Source of the DNA: an uncultured Blautia sp.
GTDB lineage: Bacteria; Bacillota; Clostridia; Lachnospirales; Lachnospiraceae
Reading direction: 5' to 3'
DNA length: 64,000 nt
Assembly (NCBI GenBank): GCA_900539525.1
Contig: UQCM01000012.1
Location: 1 to 64,000 of the forward strand
In this document: positions 1 to 8,943 of the stretch, piece after piece
Numbering within the stretch: position 1 is the first letter of the stretch
Layout of the letters: each line of letters begins with the position of its first letter
Position numbers and translations under genes: made by a program
Notes under the pieces: model-generated
The model's input: only the letters and a program-made list of their open reading frames with translations
What the model was told of the DNA's origin: nothing
Database searches by the model: none

Positions 1-1071
1 CATGGATCAATTTTCAAATTCATGGAACAGTTATCAGTTCAGATACTGTACCGTGAATAATTCAGGTATAGTTTAAATAATTTATATGTAACTGTAACCA
101 ACACATTTCAATTTTTTGCTCCAATTGTTATTCTGCTCTTGGGAATCCAACAATATTACTGTAATCGCATGTCGCTTGGTGAGGTGGTGGCATTTGAAAG
201 CCTTGCAACGATGATGTTTAGTACGGAAGTATCCATTTTTAGCTCATATACACAGTTTGTGCTGGCTTCTAGCTATTTAAACCGTGTAAACGACATTTGG
301 TGTGAGGAAGAAGAAAAGGGGTATACCCGTCAAAACGAAATTGATATGAGTGGAAAGATAGAGATAAAGGATTTGTCTTTTTCCTATACAAAAGATTCTA
401 TGGAGATACTGCATCATATAAATATAGAGATAGAGCCGGGACAGCGAATCGCGCTGGTTGGTAAATCCGGTTCCGGAAAAAGCACAATAGGAAAGCTGGT
501 ATCCGGATTATATGCTGCGACCAACGGAAGTGTATACTTTGATGGGGTCGATATCAATGAGATTAAGAAAAGTTCCCTGAGTGGTCAGATTGGTGTAGTT
601 CCCCAGGAAGTGTATCTGTTAAACCGCAGTATCTGGGATAACATTACCATGAATCGTCAGGAAGTCACTGAGGAGGAAGTGGTAGAGGCTTGTAAGGCAG
701 CTCATATTTATGATGAGATTATGCAGATGCCTATGGGTTTTCAGACGATTGTTTCTGAAATGGGAACAAACCTGTCGGGCGGGCAGAGGCAGCGAATTGC
801 TATAGCGAAGGTGCTTCTTCTCAAGCCTAAAATCGTCATATTGGATGAAGCTACCAGCGCACTTGATACCATTAATGAGAAGCGGATTACAAATCATTTG
901 CGTGACATCGGTTGTACACAAATCATTATTGCCCATAGACTTTCTACCATTATTGATGCAGATAAAATTTATGTGTTTAAGGAAGGTGCTGTTGTAGAAG
1001 AGGGTACCCATAATGAATTGATGAATAAGAAGACGGAGTACTATCATCTCTATTTGAATAGTGAGGAGTGA
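1..1071 (+). pseudogene. Peptide/bacteriocin-export ABC transporter, 3' part with in-frame stop
   Basis: The C-terminal part of a LanT/SunT-like ABC exporter (fused membrane and ATPase domains); its 5' part lies outside the window. Reading frame 1 is continuous with the family from base 1, through the last membrane helix (around 100-140) into a full ATPase domain: Walker A GKSGSGKST, signature LSGGQRQR, Walker B IVILDEATSALD and H-loop IIAHRLS. A TAA at 58-60 interrupts this frame, with recognisable transporter sequence on both sides (before it FKFMEQLSVQILYRE, after it FRYSLNNLYV). Either the gene is inactivated, or an ATPase-containing fragment is remade from a TTG at 139 or a later ATG. 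The LanFEG-type genes directly downstream suggest it once exported a lantibiotic-like peptide. Family-level identity is fairly secure; the exported substrate is inference. Confidence 0.75.
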
Positions 1072-1075
1072 GAGC

Positions 1076-1249
1076 ATGGATTCAAAAAAAAATAAAGTTC
1101 TTTATGGTATGGCAATTGGAATGTGCCTGGGAGTGCTGTACGGAGTTACTATAGCAGAACTCTTTCATATAGATTTTTCAACATGTGCCGGCGCAGGCCT
1201 GTGTATAGGAGTAATTGTTGGTGCCCTATATGGAAAACGCAAATCATAG
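1076..1249 (+). CDS. Small glycine-rich two-helix membrane protein
   Basis: A 57-residue protein of unknown function. The ATG at 1076 follows a GAGGAGTGAG ribosome binding site that overlaps the end of the preceding transporter; a GTG at 1061 is possible but less well placed. After a lysine-rich start (MDSKKNK) there are two hydrophobic segments rich in glycine and alanine (GMAIGMCLGVLYGV and GAGLCIGVIVGALYG), ending in KRKS. The spaced glycines resemble glycine-zipper membrane proteins. It sits between an exporter and the LanF-type ATPase, so a role in self-protection or export is possible, but this is inferred from position only. Confidence 0.6.
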   Translation: MDSKKNKVLYGMAIGMCLGVLYGVTIAELFHIDFSTCAGAGLCIGVIVGALYGKRKS

Positions 1250-1295
1250 AAAGGAGCTATGTAATAATTCTCAGTGAGAATTGTTATGTCAAAAA

Positions 1296-2027
1296 ATGGA
1301 TAATATTGTTAAATTTGAAAATGTCAGCAAAAAATTCGGAAATGCAGAGGTGATAAAAAATGCAACCTTTTGCATCAGGAAAAATGCAATTTGTGGATTT
1401 ATTGGTTCCAATGGAGCAGGAAAGACTACCATCATCAAGCTTTTACTGGGGATTTTACCGGCATCCGAAGGTAATATCAGTCTCTTTGGTGGGTCAGAGA
1501 TTCAAAACAAAGAGGAACTGTTAAGTCTGATCGGTGCGATTGTCAGTGGCCCGGCTTTCTATGGAAATTTAAGTGCCTCTCAAAACATGAAAATTGTTGC
1601 AAACATGAAGAATGTAGAGCTCACCGATGGGAAGCTAAACGAATATCTTAGACTGGTTGGTCTGGAAAATGTGCATAAAAAGAAGGTAAAACATTTTTCG
1701 ATGGGTATGAAGCAAAGACTTGCCATAGCTCTTTCACTGATTGGAGATCCCGAGCTTCTGATTTGGGATGAACCGATTAATGGCTTGGATCCAATGGGAA
1801 TTGTGGAAATCAGGAACTTGATTCTTCATTTGCATGAAACCCAAAAAGTGACATTTTTAATATCCAGTCATATTTTAAGTGAATTGGATAAAATCGTAGA
1901 TCAAATTATTTTGATCAGTCAAGGAACAATTGTATACAACGGAAATATGGATGAATTATTAAAACGGTATGGTTCTGACAGTCTCGAAGAGTCCTATATG
2001 AAATGTTTTCAAAAGGCAGGTGAATAA
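1296..2027 (+). CDS. Lantibiotic-immunity ABC transporter ATP-binding protein (LanF type)
   Basis: A stand-alone ATPase of about 243 residues, expected to energise the two permeases encoded next to it and to pump a lantibiotic or bacitracin-like peptide away from the membrane. Visible motifs are Walker A GSNGAGKTT, signature FSMGMKQRLAI, Walker B LLIWDEPINGLDP and the switch histidine in LISSHILSEL. The short C-terminal tail ending in CFQKAGE fits the BcrA/NukF/MutF group. The ATG at 1296 begins MDNIVKFENVSKKFG as usual for this family; a TTG at 1281 is an alternative. It overlaps or abuts the next permease gene, which implies translational coupling. The peptide it acts on cannot be told from this window. 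Confidence 0.82.
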   Translation: MDNIVKFENVSKKFGNAEVIKNATFCIRKNAICGFIGSNGAGKTTIIKLLLGILPASEGNISLFGGSEIQNKEELLSLIGAIVSGPAFYGNLSASQNMKIVANMKNVELTDGKLNEYLRLVGLENVHKKKVKHFSMGMKQRLAIALSLIGDPELLIWDEPINGLDPMGIVEIRNLILHLHETQKVTFLISSHILSELDKIVDQIILISQGTIVYNGNMDELLKRYGSDSLEESYMKCFQKAGE

Positions 2028-2034
2028 TAAGCCC

Positions 2035-2781
2035 ATGAGTATCATAAAAAATGAATTGTTAAAGCAAAAAAAGACACTTTTCATTTTGTGTATTTTGTTT
2101 CCGCTATTGAGCAATGCGCTGTTGTATGTTGACCTTACCTACAGGTATGAAGCATATTTGCTCATTCATCAAAGTGAGTATGGACTTTCTAACTGGCAGT
2201 TAATATTCAAAGAGCAGACAGTATTTTATTTTTCAGAAATCTGTCATATCATAGCTGCCACCATTGTATATGAGATTTTTTCAATTGAATTAAAGTACAA
2301 TGCCTGGATGCTGGTATCTAGTTCGCCCTATAGGAAATCAAAGGTCTTGTTTGGAAAATATGTGATAGCCATGATTGCTTTTTTACTATTTTTTGTTGTG
2401 GATTATGCAAGCTTGATTTTTATAGGAAAAGCAATTGGTGTGCAGGGAAAATTGGAGATTGCATTATTTGTTAAATCATTTTGTGTGCAGTTTGCAGCGG
2501 CAAGTATGCTGATTGCATTTTATCTACTTTTCACCTGCCTTTTCAGGAGAATTGTTTACTTGATTCCGGTTGGTTGTGTGTTTATGGTTCTGAATATTTC
2601 ACTGTATTACACAGAAAATGTGCAGTTTTTGGTGCAATATCCAACTACCTACATATCCCATTGCTTTAGAGCATCCGTGAAAGAAGCAATCACAAGTATC
2701 GTGCTTTCCGGAATTTTTACAGTATCTTTTCTTGTGCTTTCTAAATTGACATTAAGCAATAATCGGGATATACACATTTAG
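2035..2781 (+). CDS. Lantibiotic-immunity ABC permease (LanE/MutE type)
   Basis: An integral membrane permease of about 248 residues with six hydrophobic segments and the typical start MSIIKNELLKQKKTLF, where a short basic amphipathic stretch precedes the first helix. The ATG at 2035 gives this family start; an in-frame GTG at 2020 lies inside the end of the ATPase gene. It belongs to the ABC-2 group and is the first of two paired, unequal permeases, as in lanFEG operons. No catalytic motifs are expected. The preceding ATPase ends at 2027, so the genes are tightly coupled. Confidence 0.75.
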   Translation: MSIIKNELLKQKKTLFILCILFPLLSNALLYVDLTYRYEAYLLIHQSEYGLSNWQLIFKEQTVFYFSEICHIIAATIVYEIFSIELKYNAWMLVSSSPYRKSKVLFGKYVIAMIAFLLFFVVDYASLIFIGKAIGVQGKLEIALFVKSFCVQFAAASMLIAFYLLFTCLFRRIVYLIPVGCVFMVLNISLYYTENVQFLVQYPTTYISHCFRASVKEAITSIVLSGIFTVSFLVLSKLTLSNNRDIHI

Positions 2782-2802
2782 AGATGAAGAGGAGAAACAT
2801 AA

Positions 2803-3519
2803 ATGGCTGGATACATTCGAAGTGAGTGGATAAAAAATAAAGCATGGTATTATGGGTGTTTATCAATTCTGCTACCTGTCATACTGGGACTATTTGTTAG
2901 AACCCGGATTGTGGATCGTGCAGCAGATTATATCGATATACCTTTGGATGCCTATACGTTTGTGATAATATCTAATATTTATTTACCTTTGATTTTCCCT
3001 TTCTTTGTATTACTCATCAGCATCTTCTTCGTGCAAAATGAAAGCAGAGATAACGGATGGGTTCTGGTATTGTCAACGGTAAAGAAACCGGAAAAAGTGA
3101 TTGCAGCAAAATGCTTTGTCAATTTGCTGCTTATTTTGGTATCCTATGGAAGCTACACCTGTGTGAACTGTTTTCTATTGCGGGATAGGGGAGCAGAGAT
3201 CTTATTCAGCGCTGTTATTGTGCCTATGTTATATTCCTTTATTTGTTTTATACCTGTAGCAATCGCATTTCAGATAATCAATATCATCTTACCGCATATG
3301 GTCGAAAAAGTATTTCTGGGTATTTTTTTTATTTTATTGAATTTCATAGTGACACAAACGAAATATAATCAATTTTACCTTCCCGGTTTTTATTACACGA
3401 TAACCCAGGATCTTAGTTATGCATATATCAAAGTGCCGGTTTGTATTCTTGCAGGAGCAGGAGTTCTGTATTTTGGGGCTAAGCTTGTAAAGAAATGGAT
3501 ACAATTGTTTGATGTATGA
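2803..3519 (+). CDS. Lantibiotic-immunity ABC permease (LanG/MutG type)
   Basis: The second permease of the LanFEG set, 238 residues, six predicted helices, opening with MAGYIRSEWIKNKAWYYG and a basic patch before helix 1. The ATG at 2803 follows GAAGAGGAGA. It lies 21 bases after the first permease and ends the operon. Together the three products should form one ATPase/permease complex that gives self-immunity or resistance to a membrane-active peptide. No structural peptide or modification gene is visible in the window, so the host may carry resistance only. The assignment to LanG rather than a generic ABC-2 permease rests on gene order and size. Confidence 0.72.
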   Translation: MAGYIRSEWIKNKAWYYGCLSILLPVILGLFVRTRIVDRAADYIDIPLDAYTFVIISNIYLPLIFPFFVLLISIFFVQNESRDNGWVLVLSTVKKPEKVIAAKCFVNLLLILVSYGSYTCVNCFLLRDRGAEILFSAVIVPMLYSFICFIPVAIAFQIINIILPHMVEKVFLGIFFILLNFIVTQTKYNQFYLPGFYYTITQDLSYAYIKVPVCILAGAGVLYFGAKLVKKWIQLFDV

Positions 3520-3587
3520 GATAAAAACTTGTTGCTGTTGGTTAACAGTTAACTTCCGGTGATTTTTCTACCTCGTGAGATTTTGAA

Positions 3588-4165
3588 TTGAACAATTTCG
3601 AAAAAGCCCGTTTTTGTCAGTTTGGTAAACGTAGGAAAATTGTGGTACAATATCTTCAAATTTATCTGAGCGGGTTCGGATGGCTGACGCAGATGAGCAA
3701 GAACACAGAATTCAATACGGTAAATTTTCTTCCGAGAGAAGGAACCGGAAAATATACCACCAGCAATGCGGACCAGATCCACGTATCAGATTCAGGCAAA
3801 CGGGTATGAATATCTGTCTGACTTAACTGCCGACAGTATTCGGAATGGCTATGATGAACTGAAATCCTGTAACCTATGAAAGGGGACTGGGAGGCCATGC
3901 TCCGTCAGAATTTGTCTGTTCGGTAGAGGGAAAAGTCTATACTGCTTTTGAAACAATGGTTGGTATTGACTATGCACAGTATCAGGTGAATCCGTCTTCT
4001 GTCACTTTCAAGGTATATCTGGATGATGCAACAGAACCGGCGTGGGAGAGTGGTGTGATGGGAAGCCAGACACCTGCGAAAAAAATCAGCCTGGATATTA
4101 CAGGTGTTAAAAAGATTAAACTGGTAACAGATGAAGGTGATAACAATTATAAGCTCGCCACATAG
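3588..4165 (+). pseudogene. NPCBM-type carbohydrate-binding domain protein, broken remnant
   Basis: Fragments of an NPCBM-like (novel putative carbohydrate-binding module) protein spread over three frames. The clearest part, 3872-4162 in frame 2, reads through RGLGGHAPSEFVCSVEGK, MVGIDYAQYQ and SVTFKVYLDD, with WESGVMGSQTPAKKISLDI and KIKLVTDEGD, the core of the domain. The preceding part in frame 1 (from about 3781) gives NGYEYLSDLTADSIRNGYDE, so one base is gained or lost near 3871. A further piece upstream is in frame 3. There is no good start codon or ribosome binding site and the last conserved residues of the domain are missing. It is a dead remnant of a secreted sugar-binding protein. 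Confidence 0.6.
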
Positions 4166-4175
4166 ACGAGCTTAT
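4149..4175. terminator. Weak hairpin at the end of the NPCBM remnant
   Basis: Inverted repeat ATAAGCTCG / CGAGCTTAT with a 9-base loop, spanning the stop codon of the remnant. It is followed by TTAGAG rather than a run of T, so termination is uncertain. The 4180-4420 stretch that follows holds no gene that I can recognise. Confidence 0.3.
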
Positions 4176-4420
4176 TTAGAGTACATTATTTTTAGAATAT
4201 CGTTGAATTGTGTTTTCAGGATGACCCCTTTGATTTTTATAAGCCACCTATTTTCCAATATGTGTCAATTTGTCAAGTTTATGCTCCCTAATAACAAGTA
4301 ATGAAAATAGCATTGACATACTGATCCAATAGAAGATTATAATTATTTTTTTCATTTTTTATTGTAACCGTACATGGTGCTTTAATTGAAAGTTCTCATC
4401 ATTAGAGCACAGATAAGTAA

Positions 4421-4789
4421 TTCCTTCTATCAATCCAGCAATTGCGGGAATCCCTGTCCAACAAAAACAAATTTCAGGATATTATGTATGAATTGATCGC
4501 AGAACATTACCAGCCGGGAGTTCCGTATGCTTGCTTCCTGTATTTTGGACGGTATGATGTGCCGGTGAAAGGCAGTGACAGAGAATGGCTGGAAGGTTCT
4601 GAGGAAGTGTATACCTACCTGCTGTGCACGATCAGTCCGCTGGAAGGAGAGTACGAGCCGGGAAATCCGGAGTTTGGGTTTCTGTATCCGGCATTTCGGG
4701 ACAGAACGACCAATACAGAATATATAAATATTTTTGAGAAACAACCGGGGCAGTATACAGAACTGAAAGAATGGCTGCTTCGGAAGTAG
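4421..4789 (+). pseudogene. DUF4317 protein, C-terminal fragment
   Basis: The last 120 or so residues of a DUF4317 protein, a Firmicute family of unknown function that is normally about 400 residues long. The signature stretch is LLCTISPLEGEYEPG and PEFGFLYPAFRDR. The frame is open only from 4421, directly after a TAA at 4418-4420, and nothing recognisable lies upstream, so the first two thirds of the gene are missing. No start with a ribosome binding site is visible. The last 188 bases including the stop recur at 17363-17550. Confidence 0.65.
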
Positions 4790-4808
4790 GATATCACTAG
4801 GTCATTGG
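4621..4808 (+). repeat. 188-bp direct repeat, copy 1 (DUF4317 3' end)
   Basis: The segment from GCTGTGCACGATCAG to AGGTCATTGG recurs in direct orientation at 17363-17550 with the same length and, by hand alignment, about eight substitutions and no gaps. It covers the last 56 codons of the DUF4317 fragment plus about 20 bases past the stop. Homology ends sharply at both sides. Just past this copy a MITE-like repeat end begins. Confidence 0.85.
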
Positions 4809-4860
4809 GCAAGCTCCCCAAGGCAAATACTTATAAATCTGCATGACTCTGAACAGTTAC
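4807..4860 (+). repeat. MITE-like element, right end only
   Basis: The right half of the dispersed element, from GGCAAGCTCCCCAAGGCAAA to the terminal GACTCTGAACAGTTAC. The left half is missing and the element abuts the 188-bp DUF4317 repeat. Other copies lie at 6409, 7402, 9350, 18213, 28158, 37822, 38424, 39881 and 41456. Confidence 0.75.
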
Positions 4861-4927
4861 CAGTTATGTTACAGTCCAGCCAGGTAGCTATTTTTATCTT
4901 GTTACAGTAATTCTGAGCGTAATTTGT

Positions 4928-5244
4928 CTAACTGCAAGCATCCCCATACTTAATAAAAAAAGATATAATTGTTTGAAGAATATCAGGAGGGAGATGAAGA
5001 GGCGGGAAAGATTCCGAACAGCGGAAAAGAACGGAGCGAATATCTGATGACCTGTCTGTGACCTTTGTCGGGACATATACCGGCACATAGTCATTGAGAT
5101 CCCACATGATCAGCTGTCCGCCCTCTGTGACAATTCCCGTATGGTTTCTTCCGATACCGATCGAGGTAGTCGTGCTATTGGTGTGCACAGGAAAAGAGCA
5201 CATCAGCAGTGATACAATGCAACATAAAAGAACAGTTTTTTCAC
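4928..5244 (-). pseudogene. Secreted RCC1-repeat-like protein, frameshifted and truncated
   Basis: On the minus strand a GTG at 5244 follows AAGGAGGGATCATCC at good spacing, but the frame from it stops within 15 codons. One additional A in the run of six A after the start would join it to the open frame below, giving a signal-peptide-like start (KKTVLLCCIVSLLMCS) followed by GIGRNHTGIVTEGGQLIMW, which looks like one blade of an RCC1 or similar beta-propeller repeat (G..H, G.L..W). Only about one repeat remains before unrelated sequence and a stop at 4928. I read it as a remnant; the family call is tentative. Confidence 0.42.
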
Positions 5245-5336
5245 GGATGATCCCTCCTTTTTCTCATAATATTGATCTGTTTTGGTGATTTCACTGTATC
5301 ATATGGGGTATATACTGGCAAGAAAGAGATTTCTCA

Positions 5337-5370
5337 TTACTATTCATAAGTCAGCCAGTCCGAGATGTTA
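5337..5370 (+). repeat. Short dispersed repeat, copy 1 (about 34 bp)
   Basis: TTACTATTCATAAGTCAGCC followed by AGTCCGAGATGTTA. Near-identical copies are at 7547-7579 (minus strand) and 39563-39596 (plus strand), always outside genes. Function unknown; it could be the end of an older mobile element. Confidence 0.6.
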
Positions 5371-5482
5371 TTGACACAAACTGGAAAAATTTGATTTTGT
5401 ATGATAGAATAGTGAAAAAGTTGATGGAAATTATCTTCTGCTTGTGTGGGACTTAAACGAAAGATAAGAGAGGTGTAGGATC

Positions 5483-6349
5483 ATGAAACAAAAGCTGTTT
5501 TTTCAGAAGGAGCTGAAGCGTTATGGGTTTGGGTTGGCTGCGTCTGTGATATTTGCAATAAATATGAAGACTTTCGTCAAAGCCGGAGGATTATTTCCGG
5601 GAGGATTTGCGGGAATTACACTTCTGATTCAGGAAATCTGTGGAAAATTCCTGCATATATCCGTTCCTTATACGGTAGTGAATTTGTTGCTGAATGCAAT
5701 CCCCGTTTTTATAGGCTTTAAGTTTATCGGGAAAAAGTTTACGATCAGTTCCTGCTTTGTTCTTGTTCTAACCAGTACGCTGACAGACCTGATTCCCACA
5801 CAGCCGATCACTTATGACACGCTGCTGATCAGTATTTTCGGGGGACTGATCAACGGATTTTCCATTTCTCTCTGTCTGGTCGGAAATACCAGTACCGGAG
5901 GGACTGATTTTATCGCTATTTATTTTTCGGAGAAGAAGGGGCGTGACATCTGGAATTACGTACTGTGTCTGAATGCCTGTGTGCTGGTCATTGCAGGACT
6001 GCTCTTTGGATGGGATGCAGCTCTTTACTCCATTATCTTCCAGTTCACATCCACACAGGTAGTCCACATGCTGCATAAGCGGTATAAGAAGAACACACTG
6101 TTTATCGTGACCCGAAAGCCGGATGAGGTATATCAAAATATCAGCCACCTGACAAGGCATTCTGCTACCTGTTTTGAAGGAAAAGGGTGTTACTCCGGCT
6201 GTTCCATGACGCTTCTGTATTCGGTCGTATCCCAGGAGGAAGCGAAAACCGTTGTGAACAAAGTACATGAGATTGACCCTACTGCATTTGTAAACATAAT
6301 AAAAACCGATTTTATCAACGGACGTTTTTACCAGAAAGCAGATTATTAA
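5483..6349 (+). CDS. YitT family membrane protein
   Basis: A 288-residue protein with five to six hydrophobic helices in the first 200 residues (YitT/DUF161 part) and a soluble C-terminal DUF2179-like domain (from about residue 205, TLFIVTRKPDEVYQNI onward). Glycine-rich conserved motifs GGLFPGGFAGITLLIQ and LVGNTSTGGTDFIA are typical. The substrate of the family is not established. The ATG at 5483 follows AGAGAGGTGTAGG. It is a single gene; a MITE-like repeat follows it and a patatin gene converges on it. Length and domain order are complete. Confidence 0.88.
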   Translation: MKQKLFFQKELKRYGFGLAASVIFAINMKTFVKAGGLFPGGFAGITLLIQEICGKFLHISVPYTVVNLLLNAIPVFIGFKFIGKKFTISSCFVLVLTSTLTDLIPTQPITYDTLLISIFGGLINGFSISLCLVGNTSTGGTDFIAIYFSEKKGRDIWNYVLCLNACVLVIAGLLFGWDAALYSIIFQFTSTQVVHMLHKRYKKNTLFIVTRKPDEVYQNISHLTRHSATCFEGKGCYSGCSMTLLYSVVSQEEAKTVVNKVHEIDPTAFVNIIKTDFINGRFYQKADY

Positions 6350-6408
6350 TATTGATGTTTTTCGGATTTTGGGAGCGCTGGAGCGCGGAGAAATCCGAAG
6401 GCATCGAG

Positions 6409-6515
6409 TCCATTCGCAAAATCGCCTCTTCGAGACTTTCCTTATAAAATTTGTCTCTGGTGAGCAAGCTCCCCAAGGCAAATATTTATAAATCTGCATG
6501 ACTCTGAACAGTTAC
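6409..6515 (+). repeat. MITE-like element, shortened internal copy
   Basis: Starts with GAGTCCATTCGCAAAATCGC, ends with GACTCTGAACAGTTAC. The outer bases of the left end and part of the middle differ from the fuller copies. It fills the gap between yitT and the converging patatin gene. Confidence 0.75.
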
Positions 6516-6526
6516 ATGCTGTTAAG

Positions 6527-7384
6527 TTATGTATTGAGAAATTCTTTCATTCCAGAAATCTGCGACATGGCCGTTTCTCTTCCGATGTCGTAGATTTCTT
6601 TCAGCTTCTCCGGATCCTTTTCGACCTTTCCTATCTGTAATTTTTCTTTAGGGCGAATTACGAATAGCTTTCCCTGTTTTTCCTGTTCTTCAATGTAAGC
6701 AAGAGTCTGGTTATAGACCAGATGACGGTTTTTCATTGTTTCTACAAGTTTTGGGTATTTCCTGTATTTTACCCGGATAAAGGGCATAAGATGATTCTTC
6801 TTTTTCTGATAATGTTCAGGCTGAGTAAGAACGGCAATATTCTTATCATACCCTATTTTTTCAAAGTATTTAACCGGTATAGAGTCGGAAATTCCGCCGT
6901 CAAGAAGCTTTTGACCATCGATATCCACAATCTGAGATACGAGAGGCATGGAAGCAGAGGCACGGATCCAATCAAAACAGTGGTCGTCTTTTCCACTATA
7001 GTTGTGATATACGGCTTCCCCTGTTTCAATGTCAGTGCATACAACATAAAAATCCATCGGATTGCTCTGATAAGTGTCAAAATCGAACACATCGTATTTC
7101 AGAGGAACTTCACCGTAAGCAAAATCCGTATTGTAGATATTTCCGGTTTTTAGCAGACTCCCGATTCCTGAAAATCTCTTGTCAGTGCAATACTTCATAT
7201 TGTATCGAATAGCTCTTCCGATCTGTTTTGATTTGTAGTTACAGCCAAAAGCAGCACCGGCAGAAACACCTATTATACCATCGTATTCAATTCCATTTTC
7301 CATCATCACATCTATGACACCGGCAGTAAACATTCCACGCATAGCTCCGCCTTCTAATATTAAGCCTTTTTTCAATTGATTCAC
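6527..7384 (-). CDS. Patatin-like phospholipase
   Basis: A 285-residue patatin family serine acyl hydrolase, expected to cleave acyl esters of phospholipids or related lipids by a Ser-Asp dyad. The oxyanion loop EGGAMRG is at residues 11-17, the nucleophile elbow GVSAG has Ser41, and the catalytic Asp is in LDGGISDS at residue 162. The length and motif order match the bacterial YjjU/RssA-like group. There is no signal peptide, so it is probably cytosolic. The start is a GTG at 7384 behind an AAGGAAG site. MITE-like repeats lie on both sides. Confidence 0.9.
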   Translation of the reverse strand: MNQLKKGLILEGGAMRGMFTAGVIDVMMENGIEYDGIIGVSAGAAFGCNYKSKQIGRAIRYNMKYCTDKRFSGIGSLLKTGNIYNTDFAYGEVPLKYDVFDFDTYQSNPMDFYVVCTDIETGEAVYHNYSGKDDHCFDWIRASASMPLVSQIVDIDGQKLLDGGISDSIPVKYFEKIGYDKNIAVLTQPEHYQKKKNHLMPFIRVKYRKYPKLVETMKNRHLVYNQTLAYIEEQEKQGKLFVIRPKEKLQIGKVEKDPEKLKEIYDIGRETAMSQISGMKEFLNT

Positions 7385-7401
7385 TTCTTCCTTTTAAAAA
7401 C

Positions 7402-7593
7402 GTAACTGTTCAGAGTCCATTCGCAAAATCGTCTCTGTGAGGTTTTCCTTTTGCTCGAGCAGGGCTCTCGTCCTATAAGTTTATCAAATTTGCCTCCGGT
7501 GAGCAAGCTTTCCGAGGCAAATACTTATAAATCTTCTTCAACAGAAAACATTTCGAATTGGCTGACGTGTGAATAGTGACTGACTCCGAACAG
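7402..7593 (+). repeat. MITE-like element with divergent right end
   Basis: Left end GTAACTGTTCAGAGTCC is intact and the interior carries the GGGCTCTCGTCC and GGTGAGCAAGCTT parts. The right end is decayed (GACTCCGAACAGTTCC) and the short TTACTATTCA repeat (7547-7579, minus strand) is inserted or fused near it. It separates the patatin gene from the XRE regulator and may contribute to their promoters. Confidence 0.65.
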
Positions 7594-7720
7594 TTCCTTG
7601 TGACCAAAATATTTGGAGATGCAGTCGGACAATCAGTGGATATTCGTTTTTTATTATGATAGAATAGTTGATGATACACTGAGGAAACGCAAAAAACGAC
7701 ATACATTTCAGGAGGACAAG

Positions 7721-8272
7721 GTGGACTATTTATCACACAATATTGCAATTAATTTGAAACGGATCAGGAAGGCGAAAGGGATGAGCCTTGATGTGGTTGC
7801 GGAACAGACGGGAGTCAGCAAAAGCATGCTTTCTACCATCGAGAAGGGTGAGGCAAACCCCTCCATCGGAGTTCTCGGGAAAATTATCAGCGGGCTGCGC
7901 ATTGAACTACAGGATCTGACACAGCCGCCGCAGGAGGATTCCTATCTGGTGGATATTCACAGGCTTTCTCCGACAAAAGCGGTGGAGGGGCAGTACCAGG
8001 TATGGACCTGCTTTCCCATTGCCGATAACCGTACAGTGGAAATCTACCGGATTGATATTGAACCGGGCGGAACCTATGAGAGCGGTTCTCACGGGGAGAG
8101 AACAAAGGAGTATATTGCTATGCTGGAGGGAACGCTTTCTGTCCGTCTGGAGGATGGGATCCACGTGGTTACACGGGATCAGTTTTTCCGGTTTGAGTCA
8201 GACCAGCCGCATACGTATTTCAACGGGGGAACGAGCAGGCTGAGTTTCATGTCCTTCTTTGTAGTTTATTGA
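7721..8272 (+). CDS. XRE family transcriptional regulator with cupin domain
   Basis: A 183-residue regulator: an N-terminal lambda-repressor-like helix-turn-helix (residues about 8-62, NLKRIRKAKGMSLDVVAEQT and VSKSMLSTIEKGEANPS) and a C-terminal cupin fold (about 100-180, with PGGTYESGSHGERTKEYIA). Such proteins usually sense a small molecule and repress nearby metabolic or transport genes. I chose the GTG at 7721 because it follows AGGAGGACAAG directly; the frame is open further upstream but without a ribosome binding site. It converges with the PucR remnant and overlaps its end by 26 bases. Confidence 0.85.
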   Translation: MDYLSHNIAINLKRIRKAKGMSLDVVAEQTGVSKSMLSTIEKGEANPSIGVLGKIISGLRIELQDLTQPPQEDSYLVDIHRLSPTKAVEGQYQVWTCFPIADNRTVEIYRIDIEPGGTYESGSHGERTKEYIAMLEGTLSVRLEDGIHVVTRDQFFRFESDQPHTYFNGGTSRLSFMSFFVVY

Positions 8273-8943
8273 ATTCACGGATCATAAAGGCAGCCATGAG
8301 TTCGAAGCGTTCGGAAGGATCCTCGAGGCGGAAACCAAGCTGCTCCTGCAGGATGCGGATCCGGTTTGTAATGGTATTGCGGTGGCAGTAGCTTTCGGAG
8401 GCAACATCACGGATGCTGCCCCAGTACCTCAGATACAGAAAAAGAGTATCAGCAAAATTGCTGTTGTGTTTTCTGTCATATTCGAGTACAGGGGAAAGCT
8501 TTTGCTCGACAAAGCGGTCCAGGATCGACGGATTGCCGATTTCTGACAGAATCTGATAGAAACCGATATTGCTCTCAGAGCGCATTTCCGAAAAGATCCT
8601 GTTGTAGTAATCACGCGTTATGTCATAAATGTGAACATGCCAGGGCATCACAAAAAGAGGAAATTCATACTGCTCACAGAGCGATATGACCGAAGGAGTG
8701 ATATCGCCCTGTGAGATATGCTTTCCAACGTTCAGGATCAGCCCGCAGGTCTGTTTTTCAATCAGTGTCCGTATGAACCGGAGGAGCCATTTTTCGGTAT
8801 GATCGTAGAGTGCTCCTGTGGAGATGATCAGTTCTCCCGTTCGCAGAAAGCTGGAATTTGTCTGATCTTCTGCTACATAGACCCAGTTCAGTTCACGGTT
8901 CAGACCATCTGAGCCGGCAATCAGCCGGAGCTCATAGTATTGT
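8247..8943 (-). pseudogene. PucR/CdaR family regulator, 5' end deleted
   Basis: The minus-strand frame is open without interruption from about 8943 to the stop at 8247 and shows a PucR N-terminal domain (YELRLIAGSDGLNRELNWV, GELIISTG, CGLILNVGKHI) and the C-terminal helix-turn-helix (SIRDVASESYCHRNTITNRI). The first residues and the start codon are gone: at about 8943 the sequence switches to the iron alcohol dehydrogenase read the other way. A GTG at 8651 could start only a C-terminal piece. The regulator is therefore probably dead or expressed as a fragment. Confidence 0.72.

Noticed and set aside
4313..4345. Promoter TTGACA with a distant TATAAT
   Set aside because: The spacer is about 19 bases without a MerR-type dyad and only a gene remnant follows, so I do not list it as a functional promoter.
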